Positions 26,687 to 36,060 are shown, counted from the first letter of the stretch. The stretch is DNA of 64,000 nucleotides from WHSW01 sp963742205 (GCA_963742205.1 CAVUKZ010000012.1:434001-498000); one strand, 5' to 3'. Numbers and translations are program-made. Notes: a model not told the origin generated them from the sequence alone.

Positions 26687-28452
26687 CCCCCGATCCACCC
26701 GTCGATCAGGCCCAGCGGCTCGACCATCGTCGCCTCGTCGGGGAGCTTGCGCAGGAAGTCGAAGTCGGCCCCCTCGTCGGCCTGCAGCACGTGGTCGAGG
26801 TACATCGCGCCGTAGCCGCGGCGGTAGGCCGGCTCGGGCGGTGGAAGCGCCGCCAGGCGGCGGGCGATCTCATCGTCCGGGAGCGCGAGATCCAGCCGGC
26901 GACGCTCGGTATCGAGGATGATCTCGTCGCCGTTCTCGACCGCCGCGAGCGGGCCCATCGCGGCCGCTTCCGGCGTGACGTGCAGAACGACGGTGCCGAA
27001 GGCGGTCCCGCTCATCCGCGCGTCGGAGATCCGGACCATGTCGCGCACGCCCTGCTCCAGCAGGCGCTGAGGCATCGGCAGCATCCCCCACTCGGGAAAG
27101 CCCGGAGCGCCGCGTGGACCGGCGTTCTTGAGCACCATCACCGAGTCGACCTCCGCCGGCAGATCGGGGTCGTCGATCCGTTCGATCATGTCGGCCATGT
27201 CCTCGAAGACGACCGCGCGGCCACGGTGCTGAAGCAGCTCCGGCGAGGCCGCGGATCGCTTGATCAGGGCGCCGCGTGGAGCGAGGTTCCCCTCGAGCAC
27301 GACGATGCCACCGTGCGGATGCCGAGGCTCGGAAAGCGGTGCGAGCACATCGCCGTCGGTGGTATCGGGGACCGATTCCAACGCTTCGCCCAGCGTCTCG
27401 CCGCTGATCGTCATCACATCGAGATCGAGCAGCGGGCTGAGCTCCCGCATGACCGCCGGAATGCCGCCGACGTGGAACAGATCCGCGAACAGATGGTCAC
27501 CCGAGGGCCGCAGGTTTGCAAGCACCGGGGTGCGACGGGAGATCTCGTTGAAGCGCTCGAGGTGGAGGTCGACCCCGACGCGCCCGGCGAGCGCCAGCAG
27601 GTGGATCACGGCGTTGGTCGAGCCGCCGAGCGCCATCAGCACGGTGATCGCGTTGTCGAACGCGGCCGGTGCCAGGATCCGCTCCGGAGCCAGGTCCCCG
27701 CCGGCCAGCTCGACGGCACGCCGCCCGGTCTGCTCGGCGGCCGCGGCGCGGCGCGCATCGACCGCCGGAATTGCGGCGCTGCCGGGCAACGACATGCCAA
27801 GCGCCTCGACCACGCCGGCCATCGTCGACGCCGTACCGAGCTCGTTGCAATGGCCGTAGCCGGGGATCATCGCCGACCCGAGCGTCTCGTAGTCCTCCTT
27901 GGAGAGCCGCCCCGCCCGGTACTCCGCCGTGTACTCCCAGAGGTCGGTCCCGACGCCGAGCTCGCGCCCGCGAAAGAAGCCGGGTTGCCCGGGGCCGCCG
28001 GTGAGCATGATCGCCGGAACGCCGGCGCTCGCCGCTCCCATCAGCTGCGCGGGCACGGTCTTGTCGCAGCCCGCAAGCAGCACGATTGCGTCGAGCGGAT
28101 GGGCGCGGATCGTCTCCTCCACGTCCATCGACATCAGATTGCGATAGAGCATCGTGGTCGGCTTCATCAGGTTCTCGCTGAGCGAGATCGTCGGAAACTC
28201 GAGCGGTAGCCCGCCGGCTGCCGCGACGCCCCGCTTCACCGCCTGCGCGACGCCGCGCAGATGCACGTTGCAGTGGACGAGTTCAGACCACGAATTGCAG
28301 ATGCCGACGACCGGACGACCGTCGGTCGCCGCATCGGAGAACCCGTCGGCCTTGACTGATGCTCTGTGGAGCATTCCGACCACGTTGTCGGGCCCGAACC
28401 ACCGGGAGCTCCTCAGGGGGCGATCTCCGTTGCGGGGCGAGCCGTCCTCCAC
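26680..28452 (-). CDS. IlvD/Edd family sugar-acid dehydratase
   Basis: About 590 residues from a GTG at 28452; the frame is open further upstream but a promoter-like TATAGC lies there. Fe-S cysteines and active-site motifs of the family: GICNSWSELVHCNVHL, LLAGCDKTVPAQLMGAAS, GYGHCNELGTASTM, and ARMSGTAFGTVVLHVTPEAA near the C-terminus. Sugar-acid members (arabonate, xylonate, gluconate type) convert aldonic acids to 2-keto-3-deoxy acids, and several features (length about 590, the SGTAFGT block) fit these better than branched-chain IlvD. It heads the unit with the MBL hydrolase and is flanked by the GntR gene. Confidence 0.86.
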   Translation of the reverse strand: MEDGSPRNGDRPLRSSRWFGPDNVVGMLHRASVKADGFSDAATDGRPVVGICNSWSELVHCNVHLRGVAQAVKRGVAAAGGLPLEFPTISLSENLMKPTTMLYRNLMSMDVEETIRAHPLDAIVLLAGCDKTVPAQLMGAASAGVPAIMLTGGPGQPGFFRGRELGVGTDLWEYTAEYRAGRLSKEDYETLGSAMIPGYGHCNELGTASTMAGVVEALGMSLPGSAAIPAVDARRAAAAEQTGRRAVELAGGDLAPERILAPAAFDNAITVLMALGGSTNAVIHLLALAGRVGVDLHLERFNEISRRTPVLANLRPSGDHLFADLFHVGGIPAVMRELSPLLDLDVMTISGETLGEALESVPDTTDGDVLAPLSEPRHPHGGIVVLEGNLAPRGALIKRSAASPELLQHRGRAVVFEDMADMIERIDDPDLPAEVDSVMVLKNAGPRGAPGFPEWGMLPMPQRLLEQGVRDMVRISDARMSGTAFGTVVLHVTPEAAAMGPLAAVENGDEIILDTERRRLDLALPDDEIARRLAALPPPEPAYRRGYGAMYLDHVLQADEGADFDFLRKLPDEATMVEPLGLIDGWIGGW

Positions 28453-28462
28453 CAGCGCGGAC

Positions 28463-28503
28463 GCTATAGGGAGAAATGTCAAATTGCAAGATTGATCGAC
28501 AAT
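28463..28503 (-). promoter_or_regulatory. Dehydratase promoter with GntR-like site
   Basis: On the minus strand ATTGTCGATCAAT (28503-28491) is followed by TTGCAA and, 15 bases later, TATAGC (28468-28463), 11 bases before the GTG start. The palindrome resembles the TTGTCCRACAA motif at the two GntR genes with one mismatched arm position. Confidence 0.45.
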
Positions 28504-28564
28504 TTCGTCGAGAGGCACACGGAAAGCCCGCAGAATGCGGGTTCAGGGGCTCCGCACTGCCCTT

Positions 28565-29257
28565 TCAGGCGGGTATTTGCGCGGACTCACGGGCGCCGAG
28601 AACGCCCGAGATCGCAATCTCGGCCTGGTCCAGGTGCGCTGCGAGCAGCGCACGAGCCTGCTCGGGCGAGTCGGTATCGAGAGCGGCGAGGATCGCCTCG
28701 TGCTCGCGCAGTGAGCCGGCCGGATCCGGGTAGGCGCCCCCGACGAGCGCCATGCACAGGCGCAGCTCGCCCTCGAGGCTGTCGAACAGGGCGCCGAGGC
28801 GATCGCTGCACATGCTCGCGACGATCTCGCGGTGAAACTGGAGATCGGCCGCGACGATCCCCGCGCGATCGTCGTCGTCAATCGCCTGCGCGAACGCCCG
28901 AACCGTCTCGTGCATCCCGGTGCGGTCCATCGTCGCCGCCCCATCGATCGCAGGCAGCTCGACGATCCGCCGGACGCGGTACAGATCGTGCACGTCGTCG
29001 GTCACGAGTCGGCTGACGAACGCGCCACGGTGCATCCGCCGGGTCACCAATCGCTCGCCGACGAGGATCTGAGTCGCCTCGCGGATCGTGTTTCGCGAGA
29101 CGCTGAATCGCTTCGCGAGCGAGATCTCGCGCAGGTATGTGCCCTGCGCGAGGTTCCCGTCGATGATCGCTTCGCGCAGAGCGCCGGCGACCTGCTCGGC
29201 GGTGCTCTCCAGCTGGACGTCGAGACCGGCGAGCGGGTTTTCTTCCGACGAAGCCAC
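28565..29257 (-). CDS. GntR/FCD family transcriptional regulator (first)
   Basis: 230 residues, GTG start. N-terminal GntR winged helix-turn-helix (GALREAIIDGNLAQGTYLRE, SVSRNTIREATQILVGERL, THRRMHRGAFVS-type wing) and an FCD ligand domain with LYRVRRIVELPAI, DLQFHREIVASM and LREHEAILAAL, whose His and Asp residues bind a metal. FCD regulators sense sugar acids, lactate and similar carboxylates. It lies between SDR and dehydratase genes and has a TTGTCCAACAA palindrome 36 bases in front of it, so it probably regulates itself and the dehydratase. Confidence 0.88.
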   Translation of the reverse strand: MASSEENPLAGLDVQLESTAEQVAGALREAIIDGNLAQGTYLREISLAKRFSVSRNTIREATQILVGERLVTRRMHRGAFVSRLVTDDVHDLYRVRRIVELPAIDGAATMDRTGMHETVRAFAQAIDDDDRAGIVAADLQFHREIVASMCSDRLGALFDSLEGELRLCMALVGGAYPDPAGSLREHEAILAALDTDSPEQARALLAAHLDQAEIAISGVLGARESAQIPA

Positions 29258-29292
29258 GAGCGCTGCGACAGCATAGGCGGGCGGTCGCTCAG

Positions 29293-29303
29293 TTGTCCAA
29301 CAA
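29293..29303. promoter_or_regulatory. Candidate GntR operator TTGTCCAACAA
   Basis: An inverted repeat (TTGT-CCA-ACAA) in the short space before the first GntR gene. It fits the TNGTNNNACNA pattern of FCD-type GntR operators. A near-identical copy precedes the second GntR gene at 37818. Confidence 0.55.
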
Positions 29304-29313
29304 ACGAGGCCGG

Positions 29314-30042
29314 TCAGGCGGCGGTGTAGCCGCCGTCGACCGGCAGCGTGATGCCGGTGATATGCGCTGCTGAATCGCTCAGCAGGAAGAGGATCGCGGC
29401 CGCCACGTCCTCAGGCGTCGCCAGCTTTCCGAGCGGGATCCGCCGCTCGACGTCGGCCCGCGCCGCGTCCGGATCCGGCCGGTCCTCGAGCCACTCGGAG
29501 AACAGCGGAGTCTCCGTCATTCCGGGGGCCACGGCATTGACCCGGATGCCCATCGGCGCCAGCTCGACCGCAGCCCCATGGGTGAGCGCGCGCAGCGCGC
29601 CCTTGCTGGCGCCGTAGACGGCCATCTCCGGGACGCCGATGTGCGCAAGGCGGGACGTGACATTGACAATCGCTCCGCCGCGTTCGGCGAGCGCCGGCGC
29701 CGCGGCCTGGATCATCCACAGCGGTGCGAGGGCGTTGACGGCGAACACCCGCTGCGCGTCGTCGACGGACGTCTCCAGCAGTGGGGCGGCGAGGTCGAGC
29801 CCGGCATTGTTGACGAGCGCGTCGAGCCGCCCGAAGGCCTCGAGCCCGGCGGCGACGACCTGCCGCGCGGCGGTCGGATCGGCGAGATCGGCGGCGAGCT
29901 CGACGACCTCGTCGTCGCGGCGCTCGGCCAGCGTCCGCGAAACGGCAATCACCCTCGTGCCGGACTCGCGCAGCCGTGCGACGGTGACGGCGCCGACGCC
30001 TCGGCTCGCCCCTGTGACCAGAGCGACGCGGCCCTCCTGCAC
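29314..30042 (-). CDS. SDR oxidoreductase
   Basis: 242 residues from the GTG at 30042, two bases after the M24 gene stop. Rossmann GASRGVGAV, cofactor site VIAVSRTL (basic/neutral residue, so NADP possible), VNNAGLDLAAPL, catalytic NVTSRLAHIG with AVYGASKGALRAL, and a C-terminal ITLPVDGGYTAA end. Member of the minus-strand unit that starts at 32788. Substrate unknown. Confidence 0.86.
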   Translation of the reverse strand: MQEGRVALVTGASRGVGAVTVARLRESGTRVIAVSRTLAERRDDEVVELAADLADPTAARQVVAAGLEAFGRLDALVNNAGLDLAAPLLETSVDDAQRVFAVNALAPLWMIQAAAPALAERGGAIVNVTSRLAHIGVPEMAVYGASKGALRALTHGAAVELAPMGIRVNAVAPGMTETPLFSEWLEDRPDPDAARADVERRIPLGKLATPEDVAAAILFLLSDSAAHITGITLPVDGGYTAA

Positions 30043-30044
30043 GG

Positions 30045-31178
30045 TCAGCCAACCTGCAGGATGGCCGGTCGCGTGAACGCCCGGCCCTCGACCTCGACCT
30101 CGACCATTGGCCAGCCCGTCGAGTTCGAGACCATCTCGTTCTCGCTCTCTCCGACCAGGAACGTGTCCTCGGCCTTCGCGCCCTGGACCGTCGGGTTCCA
30201 CGCGACCGCGTGCCCCACCTCGACCGGCCACTCCGTGAAGCGGTCGGGTGCTGCCAGCGGTCCCGGTCCGAACTCGCGTGCGCCATAGCCGATCGGGCCA
30301 CCCTGGGTGTGGTTGCGCCACTCATCGTGGTAGCCACGGGCCTCATAGACGTCGAGCTGTGCCTGAAGCGCCTGGCCATACGTGTTCCCCGGCCGCGTGG
30401 CCGCGATTGCCGCCGCCTCCGCTTCGGCGGCGATCAGGTGGCGCTCGGCGAGGTCGGGATCCGGCTCGCCGATGGTCACAGTTCGCGTCGCAGCCATGTT
30501 GAGACCGCCCCTGACGCCGACGATTACGACCATCGCGTCGCGCTCGAACGGCGCCGCGGACACGTTCGGATGTCGGTAGGAGCGCCGTCGATGGTCGCCG
30601 CCGGCGAAGATCGCGTAGGGGAAAATGCCGTCGACCTCCAGCCGCGAGGCAAGCTCAGCCGCCATCTCGCGGCCGGTCATCCCCGGCCTCAGCGTCCGGA
30701 TCGCGGCCTCGAGCGCCTTGCAGCCGTCCGCGCCGAGCTCGCGCATGCGATCCGCTTCGCCTGAGGTCAGCCGCATGCGCAGGTTCTGCAGTTCGTCGGA
30801 GCGGTCCTCGCCAGGCCCGAACCCGTCGTTGGCGAGACCCGAGGGGTCGACGAGATCGTCGAGCGCCGTGTGGAAGTGGCCCTGGTACCAGGGAACCTCG
30901 ACGACCTCGAACCCGACCTCGGCCGGATTCTCCTCGCCCTCCAGTCGGCGTGCCTCGATATTGCTCGTCACGAGATACGTCCCGTCCTCGGTCACGAGCG
31001 CCGACAGAAACGCCGGATCCTGGCCCCGCAGAACCGTGTCCTCCATCCCGGCGGTTATCCAGCTGACGAGGAACTGGCGCGTCAGCAGCACCCCGCTGCG
31101 ATCGCTGTCGGCGAGGTAGGCCCGCACTCGCTCGAGCTTCTCGGCCACCTCGGCGGCGCGGGTTTGCGTAGGGCTCAT
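30045..31178 (-). CDS. Creatinase-fold M24 family protein lacking two metal ligands
   Basis: 377 residues, GGAGGAGA before the ATG. The N-terminal creatinase domain (VSWITAGMEDTVLRG) is followed by the pita-bread C-domain. In M24 metallopeptidases the first two metal aspartates lie in a DTG and an SDxTRT segment; here these read VVIVGVRGGLN and MAATRTVTIG, so both are absent. The histidine (HTQGGPIGYG) and the late glutamate (GAKAEDTFLV) remain. Creatinase itself works without metal, so a metal-independent amidino- or C-N hydrolase acting on the pathway substrate is possible. Between two SDR genes in a tightly packed unit. Confidence 0.82.
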   Translation of the reverse strand: MSPTQTRAAEVAEKLERVRAYLADSDRSGVLLTRQFLVSWITAGMEDTVLRGQDPAFLSALVTEDGTYLVTSNIEARRLEGEENPAEVGFEVVEVPWYQGHFHTALDDLVDPSGLANDGFGPGEDRSDELQNLRMRLTSGEADRMRELGADGCKALEAAIRTLRPGMTGREMAAELASRLEVDGIFPYAIFAGGDHRRRSYRHPNVSAAPFERDAMVVIVGVRGGLNMAATRTVTIGEPDPDLAERHLIAAEAEAAAIAATRPGNTYGQALQAQLDVYEARGYHDEWRNHTQGGPIGYGAREFGPGPLAAPDRFTEWPVEVGHAVAWNPTVQGAKAEDTFLVGESENEMVSNSTGWPMVEVEVEGRAFTRPAILQVG

Positions 31179-31215
31179 CTCTCCTCCATCGGATCTGGGC
31201 ACGAACAGCGTCTGA

Positions 31216-32022
31216 TCAAGGCCGGGCGACCACCCCGAGGGAGAGGCCGCCGTCGACGACGAACGCGGCACCCGTGACGAATGCCGCTGCGTCCGAGGCC
31301 AGGAACTGGGCGCAGGCGGCGATATCGGCCGGTTGGCCGACGCGTCCCACGGCATGCAACAGGGCCACCTCCGCGCGGGCCGCGGCGGGATCGTCCTGCG
31401 AGTCCAGATAGCGACCGGCCATCCCGGTGTCGATGTAGCCGGGGCAGATGCAGTTGCAGCGGATCCCGTCCCGACCGAAGTCCGCCGCGGTCGAGCGGGT
31501 CATCGCGATCACCCCGCCCTTGGCCGCGCAGTAGGCGCCGAGCCCGGGCTCGACCCAGAAACCGTTGACCGAGGCGATGTTGATGATCGAGCCGCCGCCG
31601 CCCGCCCGCATCACCGGAATCGCCGGTCGAGAGCAGAGGTAGACGCCCTTGAGGTTCACCTCCATCAGCCCGTCCCATTCCTCCGGCTCGAGGTCCTCGA
31701 TCGTCTTTTCGACCTGGATCGCGGCGTTGTTGACGAGGATGTCGAGCGAGCCCCAGCGCTCGACCGCGGTTTCGGTGAGCGATCTGGCCTCGTCGGGGTT
31801 GCTCACGTCCGCAGCCAGGAATTCCGTCTCGAGCCCCTCGGCGGCGAGGGCGTCGGCGACAGCCCGCCCCGCGTCGGCGGCCACGTCGCACAGCAGGACC
31901 TTCGCCCCCGCTCGCGCGAAGTGCTCGGCGATCCCGCGACCCACACCGGTCGCGGTGCCGGTGACGATCGCGACCCGGCCGTCGATCGCGAACGGATCGT
32001 CCGTGGGCAAGGCCTCAGACAC
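31216..32022 (-). CDS. SDR oxidoreductase
   Basis: 268 residues. GTATGVGRGIAEHF nucleotide motif, VLLCDVAADAG (Asp, NAD type), DILVNNAAIQVEKTI, NIASVNGFWVEPG with AYCAAKGGVIAM, and CICPGYIDTGMAGRY. The NNAAIQVEK and RCNCICPG segments are shared with the SDR proteins at 35261, 45230 and 48258, showing that they form one subfamily. Overlaps the SDR at 32015 by eight bases. Confidence 0.88.
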   Translation of the reverse strand: MSEALPTDDPFAIDGRVAIVTGTATGVGRGIAEHFARAGAKVLLCDVAADAGRAVADALAAEGLETEFLAADVSNPDEARSLTETAVERWGSLDILVNNAAIQVEKTIEDLEPEEWDGLMEVNLKGVYLCSRPAIPVMRAGGGGSIINIASVNGFWVEPGLGAYCAAKGGVIAMTRSTAADFGRDGIRCNCICPGYIDTGMAGRYLDSQDDPAAARAEVALLHAVGRVGQPADIAACAQFLASDAAAFVTGAAFVVDGGLSLGVVARP

Positions 32023-32788
32023 GACTGTATGCGCCGTCGATCGGCACGTTGGCCCCGGTCATGAACCCTGATTCGTCCGAGCACATGAACACGGCCGCCT
32101 GAGCGACCTCGGCGACCTCGCCGAAGCGCCCGATCGGGTGCTTCGACAGCACCGCGCGCTCCCACTCGCGCGCATCCGGTGACGCGGAGGCCGCGGACTC
32201 GTGCATCGGCGTCAGGATCTCGCCCGGACAGAGGGTGTTCGAGCGGATTCCCTTGTCGCCGTACTCGACGGCGATGTGATCGGAGAGCATGTTGAGCGCC
32301 GCCTTGGACGCCGAGTAGGCGCTGTCCCCGGCCCAAACGGTGATGCTGCAGACCGAGCTGATGTGCAGGAAGGCGCCGCGGCCGGCGTCGAGCATGTGCG
32401 GGATCGCGGCCTTCGAGATCAGGAACGGGCCGATCGTGTTGACCGCGAATGTGCGCTGCCATGCATCGAGGGAGTGCTCGTGCACCGGGACCCACCCATC
32501 GAGCTCGCCGATGCCCGCGCAGTTGACGACCACGTCGATTCCGCCCATGGAAGCCACCGCCTCGCCCACGATCCGTTCGACATCGGCGGGGTCCGAGACG
32601 TCCCCGGTGGCCGCGTGGGCGGCACCGCCGGCGGCGGCGATCCGCGCGCATACATCGTCGGTCCGAGTGCGGTCGCGCCCCCACACCGTTACCTGGGCTC
32701 CCTCCGCGGCGAATGCGGTCGCGATGCCCTCGCCGATGCCGCTCGAGGCGCCCGTCACGACCGCTCGTTTCGTCGCCAGCCTGTTCAA
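32015..32788 (-). CDS. SDR oxidoreductase
   Basis: 257 residues, first gene of the minus-strand unit facing the GMC oxidoreductase. GASSGIGEGIATAF, VTVWGRDRTRTD (Arg after the strand suggests NADP), VVNCAGIGELDGW, HISSVCSITVWAG with AYSASKAALNML, and NTLCPGEILTPMHES. Ends ANVPIDGAYSRV, overlapping the next gene. A LacI-type motif copy lies 48-59 bases upstream. Confidence 0.88.
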   Translation of the reverse strand: MNRLATKRAVVTGASSGIGEGIATAFAAEGAQVTVWGRDRTRTDDVCARIAAAGGAAHAATGDVSDPADVERIVGEAVASMGGIDVVVNCAGIGELDGWVPVHEHSLDAWQRTFAVNTIGPFLISKAAIPHMLDAGRGAFLHISSVCSITVWAGDSAYSASKAALNMLSDHIAVEYGDKGIRSNTLCPGEILTPMHESAASASPDAREWERAVLSKHPIGRFGEVAEVAQAAVFMCSDESGFMTGANVPIDGAYSRV

Positions 32789-32835
32789 CTCGCCACCTTG
32801 GCCCCTCCGGTCGAAATCCGCCTAACTACGCTGAC

Positions 32836-32847
32836 TCTAACGATAAA
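32836..32847 (-). promoter_or_regulatory. Candidate operator between divergent SDR and GMC genes
   Basis: TTTATCGTTAGA on the minus strand, 14-25 bases upstream of the GMC ATG. Same 12-mer family as at 25616, 25632, 37803, 46695 and 53331. The AT-rich core could also serve as a -10 region, so a repressor bound here would block both directions. Confidence 0.5.
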
Positions 32848-32860
32848 GTAGATCGCCCTC

Positions 32861-34390
32861 ATGCCTGATGAGACACGGATTCCCGAGCTTGCGGATGTGA
32901 TCGTGGTCGGCGGCGGCACCGCGGGGGCGACCGTTGCCGGGGTGATCGCCGAGCGCAGCGACGCGAGCGTCGTGCTGCTCGAGGCGGGCCCCGATTACGG
33001 GCCTCCGGACAGCGGCCGCTGGCCCGAGGACCTGCTCAACGCGGCCACCCTGGCGATGGTCTCGCACGACTGGGACCTGCACGGCTACGTCAATGGCAGG
33101 CGGGTCGATTTCAACCGAGCGAAGGTGATCGGCGGGTGCTCATCGCACAACGGCGGCGTCGCCGTCAGGGGCAGCCGTCTCGACTACGACCGGTGGGCGG
33201 CGGCGGGCAACCCCGGCTGGACCACCGAGGAGCTGCTGCCGCTGTTCGCCTCCACGTTCGAGCGCTTCCGCGTGCGTCCGGTCGGCATCGACGACCTGAC
33301 CCCGTTCCAGCGAGCGTGCGCGGACGGCCTCGCGGCCGCGGGCATCCCGATCGTCGACGACTTCGACGACATCGACGAGCCTCTGGGCACCGCACCCTTC
33401 GCCATCAATATCGAGCCGGACGGGCGGCGGATCAACAGCGCCTTCGCCTACCTCGATCCGGTCCGCGAGCAGGGCAACCTCACGGTCGTCGGCGATGCCG
33501 AGGTCGAGCGCATCCTGCTCGACGGCTCGCGCGCGACCGGCGTCGTCTTTCGCTCCGGCGGCGAGGACTTCACGGTCCGCGGGGACAACGTGATCGTCAG
33601 CGGCGGCGCCTACGGCAGCCCCGTGGTCCTCCAGCGCTCCGGCATCGGCGATCCCGAGCGGCTGCGCGACGCCGGGATCGAGACCGCGCATGAGCTCGCC
33701 GGCGTCGGCGCGAACCTGCACGATCAGCCCACCTTCGAGGTCGACTACGCGGGCAGCGACGAGCTCTACGCGTTGATGCGCGATTTCGGGTCGGATCGCT
33801 GGCGGCCCGACGAGCAGGTGATCGCGAAGTTTCAGTCGAGCGAGTGCACCGAGGGCTGGGACCTGCACATCTACCCCCTCGGCGGACGCGATCCGCTGAA
33901 TCCCGACGGCTGGCGCTGGACGATCGCGGCAGCCGTGCTCAACCCGGCGTCGCGTGGCAGGATCGACGTCGACGGTCCGCTGGCGGCCGACGGGGCGACG
34001 ATCGACCACCGCTTCCTCAGCGACCCGTCCGGAAGCGACCTGCGACGCCTCACCGAGGCCGTGGTGAAGATCCGCGAGACGGCCGCCGAGCCGCGGCTCG
34101 CGGAGCTGCTCGGCGACGAGACCAATCCCGGGCCGGCGGTGGACGGGGTCGAGGCGCTCACCGAGGAGGTCGAGCGCTCGGTCGTGCACTACTGGCACCC
34201 CGCGGGCAGCTGCAAGCTGGGCCCCGACTCGGATCCGGAGGCGGTCGTCGACGCGGAGCTGCGGGTGCACGGGCTCGACAACGTCTACGTGGCCGACGCT
34301 TCGGTCATGCCGATGATGATGTCCGGCAACCCGAACATGTGCTGCGCCGTGATCGGCGAGAAGCTCGCTCGGGCGCTGGCCGGCAGCTGA
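32861..34390 (+). CDS. GMC family FAD oxidoreductase
   Basis: 509 residues. The ADP-binding VIVVGGGTAGATVAG motif and VVLLEAGPDYG are N-terminal. GMC signature KVIGGCSSHNGGVAVRGSRLDYDRW, second signature VSGGAYGSPVVLQRSGIG, and the C-terminal catalytic His-Asn region HYWHPAGSCKLGPDSD ... MSGNPNMCCAV. The family oxidises sugars, choline or alcohols. Isolated plus-strand gene, divergent from the SDR unit, convergent with the EamA gene with both stops inside a 15-base palindrome (34388-34402). Confidence 0.9.
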   Translation: MPDETRIPELADVIVVGGGTAGATVAGVIAERSDASVVLLEAGPDYGPPDSGRWPEDLLNAATLAMVSHDWDLHGYVNGRRVDFNRAKVIGGCSSHNGGVAVRGSRLDYDRWAAAGNPGWTTEELLPLFASTFERFRVRPVGIDDLTPFQRACADGLAAAGIPIVDDFDDIDEPLGTAPFAINIEPDGRRINSAFAYLDPVREQGNLTVVGDAEVERILLDGSRATGVVFRSGGEDFTVRGDNVIVSGGAYGSPVVLQRSGIGDPERLRDAGIETAHELAGVGANLHDQPTFEVDYAGSDELYALMRDFGSDRWRPDEQVIAKFQSSECTEGWDLHIYPLGGRDPLNPDGWRWTIAAAVLNPASRGRIDVDGPLAADGATIDHRFLSDPSGSDLRRLTEAVVKIRETAAEPRLAELLGDETNPGPAVDGVEALTEEVERSVVHYWHPAGSCKLGPDSDPEAVVDAELRVHGLDNVYVADASVMPMMMSGNPNMCCAVIGEKLARALAGS

Positions 34391-34399
34391 ACGGACCGT

Positions 34400-35242
34400 T
34401 CACCCGGCGGTTCCCCCGGCCACCAGGGTGATGCCGGCGAGCAGGACCGTGATCGCGACGACCTGGCGTGCGCGCAGCCGCTCGTGGAAGACGAGAAAGC
34501 CGCCGACCGCCGCGACCAACGAGAACTGGGCGCCGAGCACGACCGTGACGGCGACGGAGCCGGAGTCGACGCCGGCGACGTAGAAGAGGAAACCCACGAC
34601 GTTGGCGGCGGCCGCCCCCACCAGTGCCTTCGGCACCAAGGACCCCCACTCGCGCAGCGGATCCCGGTAGCCGACGAGGGCGACCAGCGTCAGCCCGCCG
34701 ACGAGGTTGAGCGCGAACGCGCCCACGACCGCCGACGCCCCGGAGGTCACCAGCGACCACAGCGACAGCCCGAAAAAGCCCGCAGCACCCAACGCGTACG
34801 CGACCCCGCCCCCCGACCAGTCGCGACCGCTGGTCATCGCGACCGCGAACCCGCCCACGGCTGCTGTGGCGAGCCCCGCCGCAGCCAGGGACGACAGCGG
34901 TTCGCCGTCGACGGCGACCGCCAAGACGACGACCACCACCCCCTGGATGCCGGTAAGCGGGGCGGCGACGCCGATGTCCGCCCGTTGCAGCGCGCGCGAG
35001 TAGCAGAGGGCCGCCAGACCCTGGGCAACTCCGCCGGCCGCGCAGATCAGGATCGTCCGGGGTGCCGGGGACGACACCGCGACCGCGACGAGAACCGGCA
35101 CCAGCAGCAGCGCCGCCTGGTAGAGCGCGAACCACTGCGCAGTCGCGCTCGGCGAGCCGCTCCGCGCTGACCGGGTGAGCAACAGGGCGGTCACGCCCCA
35201 GCAGCCCGCGGCGGCCGCACCGCAGATCAGCCCGGTCAGCAC
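34400..35242 (-). CDS. EamA/DMT family transporter
   Basis: 280 residues with about ten short hydrophobic helices in two repeated halves (LICGAAAAGCWGVTALLLTRSA and GGVAYALGAAGFFGLSLWSLV). DMT-type transporters export small metabolites or take up nucleotide sugars and vitamins. Last gene of the minus-strand unit with aminotransferase, VOC protein and SDR. It ends with AITVLLAGITLVAGG. Confidence 0.85.
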   Translation of the reverse strand: MLTGLICGAAAAGCWGVTALLLTRSARSGSPSATAQWFALYQAALLLVPVLVAVAVSSPAPRTILICAAGGVAQGLAALCYSRALQRADIGVAAPLTGIQGVVVVVLAVAVDGEPLSSLAAAGLATAAVGGFAVAMTSGRDWSGGGVAYALGAAGFFGLSLWSLVTSGASAVVGAFALNLVGGLTLVALVGYRDPLREWGSLVPKALVGAAAANVVGFLFYVAGVDSGSVAVTVVLGAQFSLVAAVGGFLVFHERLRARQVVAITVLLAGITLVAGGTAG

Positions 35243-35260
35243 CGGGCGCTCACCGGATGG

Positions 35261-36060
35261 CTAGCCGAACGATCCGCGCCAAGCGAGCGCGCCGCCGTCC
35301 ACCAGGTACGCCGCCCCGTTCACGAACGAGGCGGCGTCGGACGCGAGGAAGCAGACCAGGCGGGCCACCTCCTCGGGCCGGCCGAGGCGCGGGTTGGGCA
35401 TCAGGTGCGTCGAGGTCAGCGTCCGGCGCATCTCCTCCTCGTCGCCGGCCTTGAACTGGTTGGCGACCATCGGTGTGTCGATCGTCGCCGGGCAGTAGCA
35501 GTTGCAGCGAATCCCGTCGCGCGCCAGGTCGAGCGCCGCCGAGCGGGTCAACATCGGGATCGCGCCCTTGCTCGCGCAGTAACACGACTCGCCCTCGAAG
35601 GCGAGAAAGCTGGAGACCGACGCGCAGTTGACGATCGCGCCGGCGTCCGATTCGCGAAGCAGCGGCACGGCGTACTTGATGCAGAGCCAGCTGCCGCGCA
35701 CGTTGACGGCGAAGATTCGGTCCCAGACGTCCTCGTCGAGCTCGTCGATCCGCGTCGCCTCGGTGAGCTGGGTGTCGACGACCGCGGCGTTGTTGTGCAG
35801 CACGTCGAGGCGGCCGAAGCGCTCGCCGACCCACTCCATCGTGCGCGCGAACCTCTCCCGAGTCCGAGACGTCGCAATGGCGGTACTCGGCCGTCGCGCC
35901 GGCCGCGCGCACGAGCTCGACCGTCTCGCGTCCCCGGGTCGTCGTTGACGTCGGTGACGATCACGGCCTCGGCGCCCTGGCGGGCCATCTCCTGCGCCGT
36001 GGCACGTCCGATGCCGCGGCCCGCCCCCGTGACGAGGCAGACCTTGCCGTCGAGACGCAT
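35261..36060 (-). CDS. SDR oxidoreductase, frameshifted
   Basis: About 266 residues after repairing two one-base insertions near 35934 and 35842. Begins VCLVTGAGRGIGRATA, then VIVTDVNDDPG (Asp, NAD type), VLHNNAAVVDTQL, NCASVSSFLAFEG with CYCASKGAIPML, and CYCPATIDTPMVANQF. Shares the RCNCxCPxxIxTPM block with the SDR proteins at 31216, 45230 and 48258. TGATG overlap with the VOC gene start/stop supports coupling. Confidence 0.82.
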
